From the IMG/VR virus record IMGVR_UViG_3300036829_000239, positions 1 to 55,573 of that record: a stretch of 55,573 nt of DNA. One strand, written 5' to 3'. The DNA is from a virus. Position numbers and translations under genes: made by a program. Numbering within the stretch: the first letter of the stretch is position 1; the number at the start of each line of letters is the position of its first letter. Positions 6,908 through 14,091 of this stretch are shown here, piece after piece. The notes beneath the pieces are model-generated. The model made no database searches. It was not told the origin of the DNA and saw only the letters and a list, made by a program, of their open reading frames with translations.

Positions 6908-7065
6908 GCGCGGCAAGGACGCTCCCGGCCGCGTGCCCGGTGTGCGGCGCGGAGCCGCGCCGGCCGTGCCGGAGGCTGGAGAACACCTACGGCGCGCGGG
7001 TGCCGCGGGAGCTGTCCGCCGTGCACAGGCGGAGACAGGAGACCTTCGATGCCCGCTCAGCCTGA
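6904..7065 (+). CDS. Small zinc-finger protein, 53 aa
   Basis: GTG 6904 overlaps the preceding TGA. The protein has one CPVCGAEPRRPC knuckle (two Cys pairs, x2 and x6 spacing), then a basic helix with ELSAVHRRRQE. This is a common type of small actinophage zinc-finger protein with a conserved final His. Likely nucleic-acid binding; its location between ParB and DpdA is suggestive only. It overlaps the start of dpdA by 17 nt. Confidence 0.55.
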   Translation: MSAARTLPAACPVCGAEPRRPCRRLENTYGARVPRELSAVHRRRQETFDARSA

Positions 7066-7990
7066 CGGCGTGTGGCGGGTCCTGGTCTCCTACTGGTACT
7101 GGAAGAAGCGGGACCTCGGCAAGTTCGCCGGCTCGCCGTGCCCGGTCCGGCTGTTCGCCGACTCCGGCGCGTACTCCGCGCACACCCTGCGCGGCGGAGG
7201 GGAAACCATCCGGCGGGAAGACTACGCCGCCTGGCTGAAAGACTGGGGGCGGCACCTGACCGTGATGGCCAACCTCGACGTGATCGGGAATCCCCGCGAC
7301 ACCGCCAGGAACCAGCTGTGGTTCGAGGAGCGCGGCCTGCCCGTCATCCCCGTCTACCACGGCACGTCCCCGCTCGCGGAGCTGGAGGCGCTGTGCCGCG
7401 ACCACAGGTACGTCGCGGTCGGCGGCACCGCGTCGCTGCACGGCCGCAAGGCGCTGCTCGCGTTCACCGCGAAATGCGCGCTGATCGCCCGGGAGCACGG
7501 CGCGGTCCTGCACGGCTTCGGCCGGTCCGGTAACGAGGACCTGCTGTCCATCCCCTTCTACTCCGTCGACTCGTCCTCGTGGATGCAGGGCGCGCGGTTC
7601 GGGCAGCTGCAGGTGTTCGACGGCCGCCAGATCCGCTCCCTGCCCGTCGCGGAAGCGGTGAGGCAGCCCGTCCTGCTCCGGCAGCACGGCGCCGACCCGC
7701 AGCGGATGAGCCGGGCCGACTACGGCAACCGGGGCACCAGGTTCGGCTACAAGCGCCCGGAGGAGGAGTTCTGGCGGGAGAAGCACGAAAGCCTGTTCGT
7801 CGCCGCCGTCGCGTGGAAGCGGTTCGAGGCGTACCTCCGCCGCCGGCACGACGTCGCCCCGCCGCCCGGCCAGCCTGCCGCAGACCGGGGGACGGTCACC
7901 TGGTTCGCCGACGACGTGTTCCGCCACCACCAGCAGGCCATGCGCGCCGTCGCATGGCTGTCGGGAAAGGACGCCAGTGAAACCGCGTGA
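7049..7990 (+). CDS. dpdA: DNA 7-deazaguanine transglycosylase DpdA, 313 aa
   Basis: A member of the tRNA-guanine transglycosylase superfamily that exchanges guanine for a 7-deazaguanine (preQ0 or a derivative) in DNA. Family marks: FADSGAYSAHT (D38-S39-G40, base-recognition loop), MANLDVIGNP with the candidate nucleophile D77, GGTAS phosphate loop near residue 133, LHGFGRSG near 152, and the DSSSW block near 172. Length is near that of short phage DpdA proteins. ATG 7049 follows a purine-rich site. It is the first enzyme in a five-gene set that can make its own preQ0, so modification of phage DNA against restriction is the expected role. Confidence 0.88.
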   Translation: MPAQPDGVWRVLVSYWYWKKRDLGKFAGSPCPVRLFADSGAYSAHTLRGGGETIRREDYAAWLKDWGRHLTVMANLDVIGNPRDTARNQLWFEERGLPVIPVYHGTSPLAELEALCRDHRYVAVGGTASLHGRKALLAFTAKCALIAREHGAVLHGFGRSGNEDLLSIPFYSVDSSSWMQGARFGQLQVFDGRQIRSLPVAEAVRQPVLLRQHGADPQRMSRADYGNRGTRFGYKRPEEEFWREKHESLFVAAVAWKRFEAYLRRRHDVAPPPGQPAADRGTVTWFADDVFRHHQQAMRAVAWLSGKDASETA

Positions 7991-8981
7991 CCACTTCCGG
8001 TGCACCCTCCAGGACACCGGCAGCCCGCTCACCGCAGCCGCGGCGCTGCTGCCCGACATCGGGGTGGCCATGCAGCGCGCCCCCGGGCTCAGGCTGCCCC
8101 GCTGGGGCGCGGTCCTGCACCACGACCGGCGGACGGTGGACGCGCTCCGCCCGGTGCCGGTCCTCGGCGGGGCGTGGGCAGCGCACTACGCGCAGGACGA
8201 GCTGACCCACCCTCCCGGTACCTACGGGCCGCCGGAGCGGGCAGGGCTGCCCCCCGGCGCGTGCATGGCCTACTCCGGCGGGCCGGACTCGTTCATCCTC
8301 TGGCGGCTGCTCGGCCAGCCCCGCGCCGTGTACCTCGACGTGGGCAACGCCGCCGCCGGCGAGGAGCAGCAGCGGATACGGCTGACGGAGGCCGCCTACG
8401 GCGGCGGGTTCACCGCCGTCCCCGGCGGCCCGCCGATGCCGGAACTGCCGACCGGGTGGATCCCGTACCGCAACCTCCGGCTGATCCTCGCCTGCGCCCA
8501 GTTCTCCCCCGACGTCGTCCTCGGCCGGATCGCCGAGTGGGGGCCGGACAAGAACCCCTCGTTCTTCCGCCGGACCGAACGGCTGCTGGCGTCCTCCCGC
8601 GGCGGCCGCTTCCAGGCCGCCGCCGACCTCCCGAGGGTGAGGATCCACACTCCCGCCGGCCACCTCACCAAGACGCAGCTCGTCCGCCGGTACCTGGACG
8701 AGTTCGGCGGCGGCGGCGCCGCGGGCAGGGAACGCGCGGTGCGCGACCTGACGGACCTCACCTGGTCCTGCTACGGCCCCGGCCCCCGCTTCTGCGGCAA
8801 ATGCGGCGGCTGCTGGTGCCGGCGGGTCGCGTTCGACGGCAACGGGATAGACGAGTCAGGCCGGTACGAGCAGACGCCGGTCCGCGGCGACTACTACAAA
8901 CGGCTGCACCCGGCCGACTTCCGGCCGTCGATGGTGCCGATGTACATCAAAAGGGCGAGGGAAATGCGGGGCACGGGATGA
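7977..8981 (+). CDS. queC: 7-cyano-7-deazaguanine (preQ0) synthase QueC, N-terminally extended, 334 aa
   Basis: QueC converts 7-carboxy-7-deazaguanine to preQ0 with ATP and ammonia. The PP-loop SGGPDS is at residues 100-105, the PYRNLRLILACA segment matches the substrate-binding region, and the zinc site is Cys 265, 273, 276 and 279 with an extra Cys 281. Bacterial QueC is about 220-230 residues, so about 95 N-terminal residues are additional. They contain no N-terminal Cys or class-II amidotransferase features, so this is not a Gat-QueC. GTG 7977 overlaps dpdA by 14 nt. Confidence 0.87.
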   Translation: MKPRDHFRCTLQDTGSPLTAAAALLPDIGVAMQRAPGLRLPRWGAVLHHDRRTVDALRPVPVLGGAWAAHYAQDELTHPPGTYGPPERAGLPPGACMAYSGGPDSFILWRLLGQPRAVYLDVGNAAAGEEQQRIRLTEAAYGGGFTAVPGGPPMPELPTGWIPYRNLRLILACAQFSPDVVLGRIAEWGPDKNPSFFRRTERLLASSRGGRFQAAADLPRVRIHTPAGHLTKTQLVRRYLDEFGGGGAAGRERAVRDLTDLTWSCYGPGPRFCGKCGGCWCRRVAFDGNGIDESGRYEQTPVRGDYYKRLHPADFRPSMVPMYIKRAREMRGTG

Positions 8982-9391
8982 GCGACGAGAGCGGCTGGAC
9001 GATCTCCAAGACGTTCCGGTTCGACGCCAGCCACCAGCTTGCCGGGCTGCCGTCCGCGCACAAGTGCTCCCGGCTGCACGGCCACACCTACGCCGTGACG
9101 CTGACCCTGGCCGCCGCCGGGGTGAACGGCCCCGGCTTCGTCCTGGACTACGCGGACCTCGCCCCGTTCAAACGGTACGTAGACGAGCACCTCGACCACC
9201 GGCACCTCGGCTGCCAGCCGCTGTTCGACGCCGCCGGCAAGCCGGCGGCCGAGCCGGCGCTGAACTTCAACCCGACCGCCGAGCTGCTCGCCCGCCACCT
9301 CTGCGACGTCGCCGCCGGCTTCTTCGGCAGCCTCGTGCACTCGGTCGAGGTTAAGGAGACCGAGGCCACCTCGGCGGTCTGGTACCGGTGA
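8978..9391 (+). CDS. queD: 6-carboxytetrahydropterin synthase QueD, 137 aa
   Basis: QueD turns dihydroneopterin triphosphate into 6-carboxytetrahydropterin. Zinc ligands are visible: FDASHQL (His near 17) and RLHGHTY (two His near 32-34), with the catalytic Cys in HKCSRLHGH. LDYADL, LDHRHLG, NPTAELLARHL and the C-terminal VKETEATSAVWY all match the family. Full length. ATG 8978 overlaps the queC stop. A 151-nt GC-rich gap follows before queE, the only real gap inside the island. Confidence 0.9.
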   Translation: MSDESGWTISKTFRFDASHQLAGLPSAHKCSRLHGHTYAVTLTLAAAGVNGPGFVLDYADLAPFKRYVDEHLDHRHLGCQPLFDAAGKPAAEPALNFNPTAELLARHLCDVAAGFFGSLVHSVEVKETEATSAVWYR

Positions 9392-9542
9392 CGGCGGCCC
9401 GCCGCGGAGCCCGGACGGCAACGCTCCCACCTGCGGAAACGTCCGCCGGGCCGGCGCGGGTGTCACCGTACCCGGGACGGCCCCCGTCCCGGCAGAACGC
9501 GCCCCGGCCCCGGCGCGGGCCGGTTACGGAGAGTGAGGGGAA

Positions 9543-10340
9543 ATGGCTGTGCCAGGCACGGTGAAATATGAGAAAGACGGCTCCCGCCAGGCCGGGAACA
9601 CCCTCGTCGTCAACGAGGTCTACGGCCCCGTCTGGCAGGGCGAGGGGCCGTCCGCCGGCCAGTTCGCGTCGGTCGTCCGGCTGATGGGCTGCAACCTCGC
9701 CTGCCGGTGGCAGAAGCCGGACGGCACCGTGTCGGCCTGCGACGAGGCGCAGACCTGGGACGCCAGCCGGTACGACCTCCGCCGGCAGGCAAACCGGACG
9801 GAGACGGCGGAGATCGCCCGGCGGGCGCTGGCCTGCTTCCCGCACCTCGTCATCATCACCGGCGGCGAGCCGCTGCTGCACCAGCGGCAGCCCGGCTTCG
9901 GCGAGCTGGCCGGCCGCCTGCACCACGCCGGCGCCGCCGTCGAGGTCGAGACGAACGGCACGCAGGCACCCGCCGGCTGGTGGACGCCGCTCATCCGCCG
10001 GTGGAACGTCTCCCCCAAGCTGTCCTCCTCCGGCACCGGCCACCTCACCGCCGCGAACCCGGCCGCGCTGGAGTGGTTCGCCGGCGACCGGCGGGCGGTA
10101 TTCAAATTCGTGTGCACGAGCTGCGCCGACGTGGACGAGGTCGCCGGGGTGTGGATGCCGCGGTACGGCCTGCCGCCGGCGCGGGTGTGGATCATGCCGG
10201 CCGGCACCGCCGCCGCCGGGATCCTGGACACCGCCCGGGACATCGCCCCGTCCGTCCTGCACTACCGGCTCAACCTCACCCTCCGCCAGCACGTCCTCGT
10301 CTACGACGCCACCGGGGAGCCCCGTGACAGACGGACCTGA
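9543..10340 (+). CDS. queE: 7-carboxy-7-deazaguanine synthase QueE (radical SAM), unusual cluster spacing, 265 aa
   Basis: QueE converts 6-carboxytetrahydropterin to 7-carboxy-7-deazaguanine using a [4Fe-4S] cluster and SAM. NEVYGPVWQGEG at the start, the GGEP SAM motif (107-110), EVETNGT near 153 and NVSPKLSSSG near 172 are diagnostic. The usual CX3CX2C cluster motif is here Cys50-x3-Cys54-x11-Cys66, a 9-residue insertion between Trp56 and the third Cys. After it the sequence resumes as CDEAQTWD, the normal continuation. ATG 9543 has GTGAGGGGA before it. Confidence 0.87.
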   Translation: MAVPGTVKYEKDGSRQAGNTLVVNEVYGPVWQGEGPSAGQFASVVRLMGCNLACRWQKPDGTVSACDEAQTWDASRYDLRRQANRTETAEIARRALACFPHLVIITGGEPLLHQRQPGFGELAGRLHHAGAAVEVETNGTQAPAGWWTPLIRRWNVSPKLSSSGTGHLTAANPAALEWFAGDRRAVFKFVCTSCADVDEVAGVWMPRYGLPPARVWIMPAGTAAAGILDTARDIAPSVLHYRLNLTLRQHVLVYDATGEPRDRRT

Positions 10341-11889
10341 CCTGCCGCGGGCCGAGCCGGCCGCCGCGCTGCTGCTGTCCCGCCTCGGCATCGACATCAC
10401 CGGGCAGGACACCGCCCGCACCCCGCACCGGTTCTGCGCCGCGCTCGCCGAACTCACCCGGCACCTCCGCGACCCGTTCGACGCCGCCGCCGTCCTCGCC
10501 CGCCAGTTCGACCCGCCGTCCGGGCACCCGCAGATCATCGTCCTCAAGGACATCCGCTTCACGAGCCTGTGCCTGCCCAGTAAGCAGCTCGTGGACGCCG
10601 TCGGCGGCCAGAAGCGCGCCAGCGCCGTCACGGCCGGAGACAAGCTGTGGACGCTACATGACGGCCGTGCCGTCCAGACCACGGTCTCCGCGATCCAGTC
10701 CCGCCCGGCCCGTGAACTAGTGACGGTGACAACTGAGTCCGGGACGTTCACCTGCACTCCCGATCACCCGTTCGCCACGCCCGGCGGATGGCTGGAGGCC
10801 AAGGACCTTTCCGGCCAGATGGTCGAGTGGACGGCGCCACGGCAATTGCGCCGCCGCCGGTATCAGCCGACCACCGGCTACGACTTCGGCTACACGGTCG
10901 GTGCGGTGACAAGTGACGGCTCGGTCTCCGCCCGCGCAATCAGCTTCGTAGTCAATGATTTCGATTTCACCAAGCGATTCGCGGCGGCATTCACGCGGTC
11001 ATTCGGGGTAGAGCCGGAGATCGAGCCGGTCAGCCGTCCCAGCGGCTACAGCGGCCTGGATGCTCCCGGCTACCGGGTCCGCATCGTCTCGTCGTACCTC
11101 GCGGACCTGTTCAGGCAGTATCTCGGCGGCGACGCCCATCACATGAGGCAGCGGTTTCCCCGCGTGGTGCTAGCTGACCTGGAGACCTTCCTCGGCTTCC
11201 TCGACGGCTACATCGACGGAGACGGCTACCGGCCCTCCGGCAACAACGGGCGCTGGTCACGGTACATCGTGTCCGGTAACGAGCCATTTCTCCGGGAACT
11301 GGCCGAGGTGACGCACAGCCGGTCGTTTGCCCGGCACCCGTCCGGCACCACCCGGCTCGGAGTCGCCGACTCGTGGGTCCGGAAGCACGGCTTCGTTCCC
11401 GAATCACATCGCACGGACCTGGTGGAAAGCAAGTGGACCCGCGTGCTGTCCGTCCTGAACCGTGCCGCCACGGGCGGCAGGCCATTCACCGTCTACTCGT
11501 TCACCTGCTCGCCGTATCCGACATTCCTGGTCGGCGGCCACCTGTCACATAACTGCGAGCACCACATCCTCCCCTTCACCGGCACCGCGACGGTGGGGTA
11601 CCTGCCGCAGCCGGGAGCGAGAGTCGCCGGCGTGTCCAAGCTCGCCCGCCTCGTCGAGGGCTTCGCCGGCCGGCCGCAGATGCAGGAACGCCTCGGCCAG
11701 CAGATCCTCGAAGCGCTCGAAGGCAACCTCGCCATCCAGGGCGCCGGCTGCGTGATCGACGCGGCGCACACCTGCCTCACCCTGCGCGGCCCCCGCTCCG
11801 CCTCCGCGCACATGATCACCTCCCACCTCACCGGCTGCTTCCTGGAAGCCCCCGTCCGGCAGGAGTTCCTCGCCCTCGCCCGGGAGTAG
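10324..11889 (+). CDS. folE: GTP cyclohydrolase I FolE precursor with in-frame intein, 521 aa
   Basis: FolE catalyses the first step, GTP to dihydroneopterin triphosphate. Residues 1-82 and 411-521 are FolE. The N-part contains DTARTPHRFC and KDIRFTSL. The C-part contains CEHHILPFTGTATVGYLP, SKLARLVEGFAGR, QMQERLGQQI and HTCLTLRG. Zinc ligands would be Cys411, His414 and Cys484. The spliced protein would be 193 aa, normal for the family. An intein of 328 residues (10570-11553) separates SL from CEHH, so the enzyme cannot form its metal site until splicing. GTG 10324 overlaps queE by 17 nt. Confidence 0.9.
   Translation: MTDGPDLPRAEPAAALLLSRLGIDITGQDTARTPHRFCAALAELTRHLRDPFDAAAVLARQFDPPSGHPQIIVLKDIRFTSLCLPSKQLVDAVGGQKRASAVTAGDKLWTLHDGRAVQTTVSAIQSRPARELVTVTTESGTFTCTPDHPFATPGGWLEAKDLSGQMVEWTAPRQLRRRRYQPTTGYDFGYTVGAVTSDGSVSARAISFVVNDFDFTKRFAAAFTRSFGVEPEIEPVSRPSGYSGLDAPGYRVRIVSSYLADLFRQYLGGDAHHMRQRFPRVVLADLETFLGFLDGYIDGDGYRPSGNNGRWSRYIVSGNEPFLRELAEVTHSRSFARHPSGTTRLGVADSWVRKHGFVPESHRTDLVESKWTRVLSVLNRAATGGRPFTVYSFTCSPYPTFLVGGHLSHNCEHHILPFTGTATVGYLPQPGARVAGVSKLARLVEGFAGRPQMQERLGQQILEALEGNLAIQGAGCVIDAAHTCLTLRGPRSASAHMITSHLTGCFLEAPVRQEFLALARE
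10570..11553 (+). other. LAGLIDADG intein within FolE, 328 residues
   Basis: The intein starts with Cys (CLPSKQLV) and ends LVGGHLSHN followed by extein Cys+1, so all splice-junction residues are present (C1, penultimate His, terminal Asn, C+1). Block B is TCTPDHPF with the conserved T and H. Two LAGLIDADG-type helices with intact acidic residues are seen (FGYTVGAVTSDGSV near precursor residue 188; FLGFLDGYIDGDGY near 289), so the homing endonuclease looks complete. Codon use is slightly less GC-rich than the flanking FolE, consistent with mobile origin. Confidence 0.9.
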
Positions 11890-11891
11890 GT

Positions 11892-11903
11892 TACATTTGT
11901 GTA
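11892..11903 (+). promoter_or_regulatory. Copy of the 12-bp motif between folE and the next gene
   Basis: TACATTTGTGTA differs at one base from the common form. It lies 3 nt after the folE stop and is followed directly by the GAGAGAGAGGAG leader and GTG 11923. No separate -35/-10 is obvious, so it may be an operator acting on read-through or a very compact promoter. Confidence 0.45.
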
Positions 11904-11922
11904 CGAGAGAGAGGAGAACGAG

Positions 11923-12120
11923 GTGACTGACGCACAGCCGGAGCTACCCTCCCCGGTGGTGAAGCGGGCCCTCATCGACATCGAGCTGGCCGACGGCACC
12001 CGGCGCCGGTACGAGGTGGACAACGCCATCGGCCATATCCAGGTCGGCACCGGCTTCACCCGCACCATCGCCTTCATCTTCGATGAGCCGTCGATGGTCC
12101 GGGAGCCGCCCCGTGACTGA
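11923..12120 (+). CDS. Hypothetical protein, 65 aa
   Basis: GTG 11923 was chosen because GAGAGAGAGGAG precedes it; an in-frame GTG at 11899 lies inside the operator motif and has no site. The protein looks like a small beta domain (VKRALIDIELADGTRRRYEV, then GFTRTIAFIFDEP). No family recognised. It is the first gene after the folE-adjacent motif and overlaps the next gene by 8 nt. Confidence 0.55.
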   Translation: MTDAQPELPSPVVKRALIDIELADGTRRRYEVDNAIGHIQVGTGFTRTIAFIFDEPSMVREPPRD

Positions 12121-12547
12121 GATGTGCCGGTCCTGCCACGCCGAGATCGACTGGGCCACCAGGGACCCGGGTGCGGCGAACAAGGACGGCTGGACAGGTG
12201 ACCGGCCGAAGAGCAACCCGGTAGACCACGACAGCGCAGACGACCCCAAAGGCAACCTGGCGGTCTGGCGGGACGAAGGCGGGGTGACGCTGGAGTGCGG
12301 CTGCTACCTGCGAGCCGCGGAGCTGCGCTCCGCGCCGCACGTAGTCCCCCCCACGGCAGGGGCCGGGGTGCTCTGCCCCACCTGTCACCTGGCGTCCGCC
12401 GTCAGGCAGGTCCACCCGAACACGGGCGCGCTGCACTACCGGTACCTGAAGAAAGGGGACGAGCTGCGCCCGGGAGAGCACCGGGGCAGGTCGCATTTTT
12501 CGAGCTGCCCGAACGCAAGGCAGCACAGGAACAGAGACAATGCCTGA
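12113..12547 (+). CDS. Zinc-ribbon-like hypothetical protein, 144 aa
   Basis: GTG 12113 lies inside the end of the previous gene. The N-terminus reads CRSCHAEIDWA, the widespread CxxC-type motif of actinophage small proteins. A second set (CGCY, then CPTCHLAS) lies around residues 61-92, and a final Cys near 132, so one or two metal sites are likely. The region between is polar and charged. Function not recognised. Confidence 0.6.
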   Translation: MTEMCRSCHAEIDWATRDPGAANKDGWTGDRPKSNPVDHDSADDPKGNLAVWRDEGGVTLECGCYLRAAELRSAPHVVPPTAGAGVLCPTCHLASAVRQVHPNTGALHYRYLKKGDELRPGEHRGRSHFSSCPNARQHRNRDNA

Positions 12548-12571
12548 CACACACCCAGGGGACCGCTCCAC

Positions 12572-12973
12572 ATGACCTACGACGACAACGGCACCGCCAA
12601 AAAGCTCACCGCGGTAGACGACACCATCGTCACCTGCCGCGCCTGGGGACACGACTGGCCCAGCCGCAAGCTCCGCCCCGGCCGCAGGCTGCCCAGGGGA
12701 TTCGTCCCCCGCAGGCAGGTCGACGGCACCGTCCTCATCACCGAGACGTGCAACGGCTGCGGGAAGAAACGCTGGTACCTGACGGCGCCCGGCGGCGCCT
12801 TCGACCGCGACTCCGTACGCCGGTACGTCGACCCGCCCGGCTGGGTCGTCATCCACACCGACGACGACGTCTCCCGGCGGGACTTCCAGCACGAGGTGTT
12901 CCGCCGGGTGAACGAGGAGATCACCGCCGCCGCCGGCGCCGCACCCGAGGAGGAAGAGGAAGGCAATGCGTGA
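12572..12973 (+). CDS. Hypothetical protein with one CxxC, 133 aa
   Basis: AGGGGA precedes ATG 12572. The protein contains TCRAWGHDWP (about residues 21-30) and ETCNGCGKKRWYL (about 58-70), suggesting a single zinc-binding site formed by a CxxxxH and a CxxC. This pattern is common in uncharacterised actinophage proteins. The C-terminus is helical with an acidic tail (EEEEEG). It overlaps the Lsr2-like gene by 8 nt. Confidence 0.6.
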   Translation: MTYDDNGTAKKLTAVDDTIVTCRAWGHDWPSRKLRPGRRLPRGFVPRRQVDGTVLITETCNGCGKKRWYLTAPGGAFDRDSVRRYVDPPGWVVIHTDDDVSRRDFQHEVFRRVNEEITAAAGAAPEEEEEGNA

Positions 12974-13361
12974 AGTCGAAATCAAACTCTACGACGACCT
13001 GGACTACGCCGAGTCAGGCCGCAAGACGGAGGCCGCCGTCACCGTCACGGTCGGGCTGGACGGCACCTGGCGGCAGCTGGACCTGTCCCAGGAGCACGGC
13101 GAGCAGCTCGCCAAGCTGCTCCAGCCGTACCTGAACGCCGGGCACCCCCCGGACAGCCCTCCCGAGCCGCGCAGGAACAGCGGCACGCCGAAGGGCGGGA
13201 AGATCTCCCGGGAGTCGCTGGAGTGGGGCAAGGCAATCCGCGAGTTCGCGAAGGCGAACGGCTACTCCTACACCACCACCACCGGGAAGCTCTACTACTC
13301 GGTGAAGCTCCGCGAAGCCTACGCCAGGCACCTTGAAACCCAGGCCGGGAGGGAGCAGTAG
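12966..13361 (+). CDS. Lsr2-like nucleoid/silencer protein, 131 aa
   Basis: Lsr2 is the actinobacterial xenogeneic silencer, an H-NS analogue. The N-terminal half matches its dimerisation domain: VEIKLYDDLDY, then VTVTVGLDGTWRQLDLS, then EQLAKLLQPYLNAG. A Pro/Gly/Lys linker follows. The C-terminal half matches the DNA-binding helices (WGKAIREFAKANGYSYTT, then LREAYARH). The minor-groove RGR loop of host Lsr2 is replaced here by TTTGKLYY. It may modulate host silencing or bind DNA differently; no activity is shown. GAGGAAGAGGAAGG precedes ATG 12966. Confidence 0.72.
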   Translation: MREVEIKLYDDLDYAESGRKTEAAVTVTVGLDGTWRQLDLSQEHGEQLAKLLQPYLNAGHPPDSPPEPRRNSGTPKGGKISRESLEWGKAIREFAKANGYSYTTTTGKLYYSVKLREAYARHLETQAGREQ

Positions 13362-13568
13362 ATGACCACGGGATGGACGCAGAACACCGGGAAGCTCCGC
13401 TGGGAGTACCGCGACGGTTACGGCACCCTGCTGATGGAAACCACCCAGTACGAGATCGACTTCGGCCCCGCCGTCACGGCCGGCGAGTGCACCCGGCGCG
13501 GCATCCCCCTGCCCCCGCCGCTGCAGCCCGCCTCCCGGACAGCCGGGCCCGGGGAGGAGAGACAGTGA
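13362..13568 (+). CDS. Hypothetical protein, 68 aa
   Basis: ATG 13362 directly follows the stop of the Lsr2-like gene, with GGGAGGGAG inside the end of that gene. The protein has a beta-rich first half (LRWEYRDGYGTLLMETTQYE) and a Pro-rich tail. No known family. Its TGA overlaps the next GTG. Confidence 0.5.
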   Translation: MTTGWTQNTGKLRWEYRDGYGTLLMETTQYEIDFGPAVTAGECTRRGIPLPPPLQPASRTAGPGEERQ

Positions 13569-13744
13569 CCAGCACCGAAGTCCGCCGCGACGGCCAGGTC
13601 AAAGCCGTGTTCGACAGCGGAGACGAGACCGACGACCACAACGCCGCCTTCAAATGGCTGCTGCAGCACCAGCCGCAGAGCGTGGACTGGGCCTGCCGGC
13701 ACGAAGGCTGGTCCATCGTCACGGTCCCCGGGGACCGGCCGTGA
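13565..13744 (+). CDS. Hypothetical protein, 59 aa
   Basis: GTG 13565 overlaps the previous TGA and GGGGAGGAGAGACA precedes it. The pattern VRRDGQVKAVFDSGDETDDH, then AAFKWLLQHQPQSVDWACRH is reminiscent of small phage proteins that carry one helical hairpin. No function assigned. Confidence 0.5.
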   Translation: MTSTEVRRDGQVKAVFDSGDETDDHNAAFKWLLQHQPQSVDWACRHEGWSIVTVPGDRP

Positions 13745-14091
13745 GCGTGTCGTGGGAACACAACGACGGCACCCGCCAGTGGGAACTCACCCGCCGCGAG
13801 CCGGGCGCCGGCGCCGGCCGGGTCCTCGCCTGCGTGCTGGACGAGCTGCTCGGCGGCGTGGCACCCGGCGCGCTCCGGCAGGTCGCCGCCCGGCTGAAAG
13901 ACCGGGTCGGCTCCGTCCCGCCGCCGCTGGAGCCGTACGCGCCCCCCGCCCCCGGAACGGCAGGCCGCCCCCGGCAGGCCCCCGCAGGGGAGGAGGAATA
14001 CCGCACCAGGACCGGCCGGGTGCTGCGCGAGGCCGAGCTGGACGCGCTGGCCGGCGAGGCGGAGCACGGCTACGACCTGGAGAGCCCGTGA
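13741..14091 (+). CDS. Hypothetical protein, 116 aa
   Basis: GTG 13741 overlaps the previous TGA. The first 65 residues look structured (SVSWEHNDGTRQWELTRREP and a long helix with LACVLDELLGGVAPGALRQV). The rest is a Pro-rich linker and an acidic helix. No domain recognised. It lies directly upstream of the TerS-like gene with a 4-nt overlap. Confidence 0.55.
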   Translation: MSVSWEHNDGTRQWELTRREPGAGAGRVLACVLDELLGGVAPGALRQVAARLKDRVGSVPPPLEPYAPPAPGTAGRPRQAPAGEEEYRTRTGRVLREAELDALAGEAEHGYDLESP

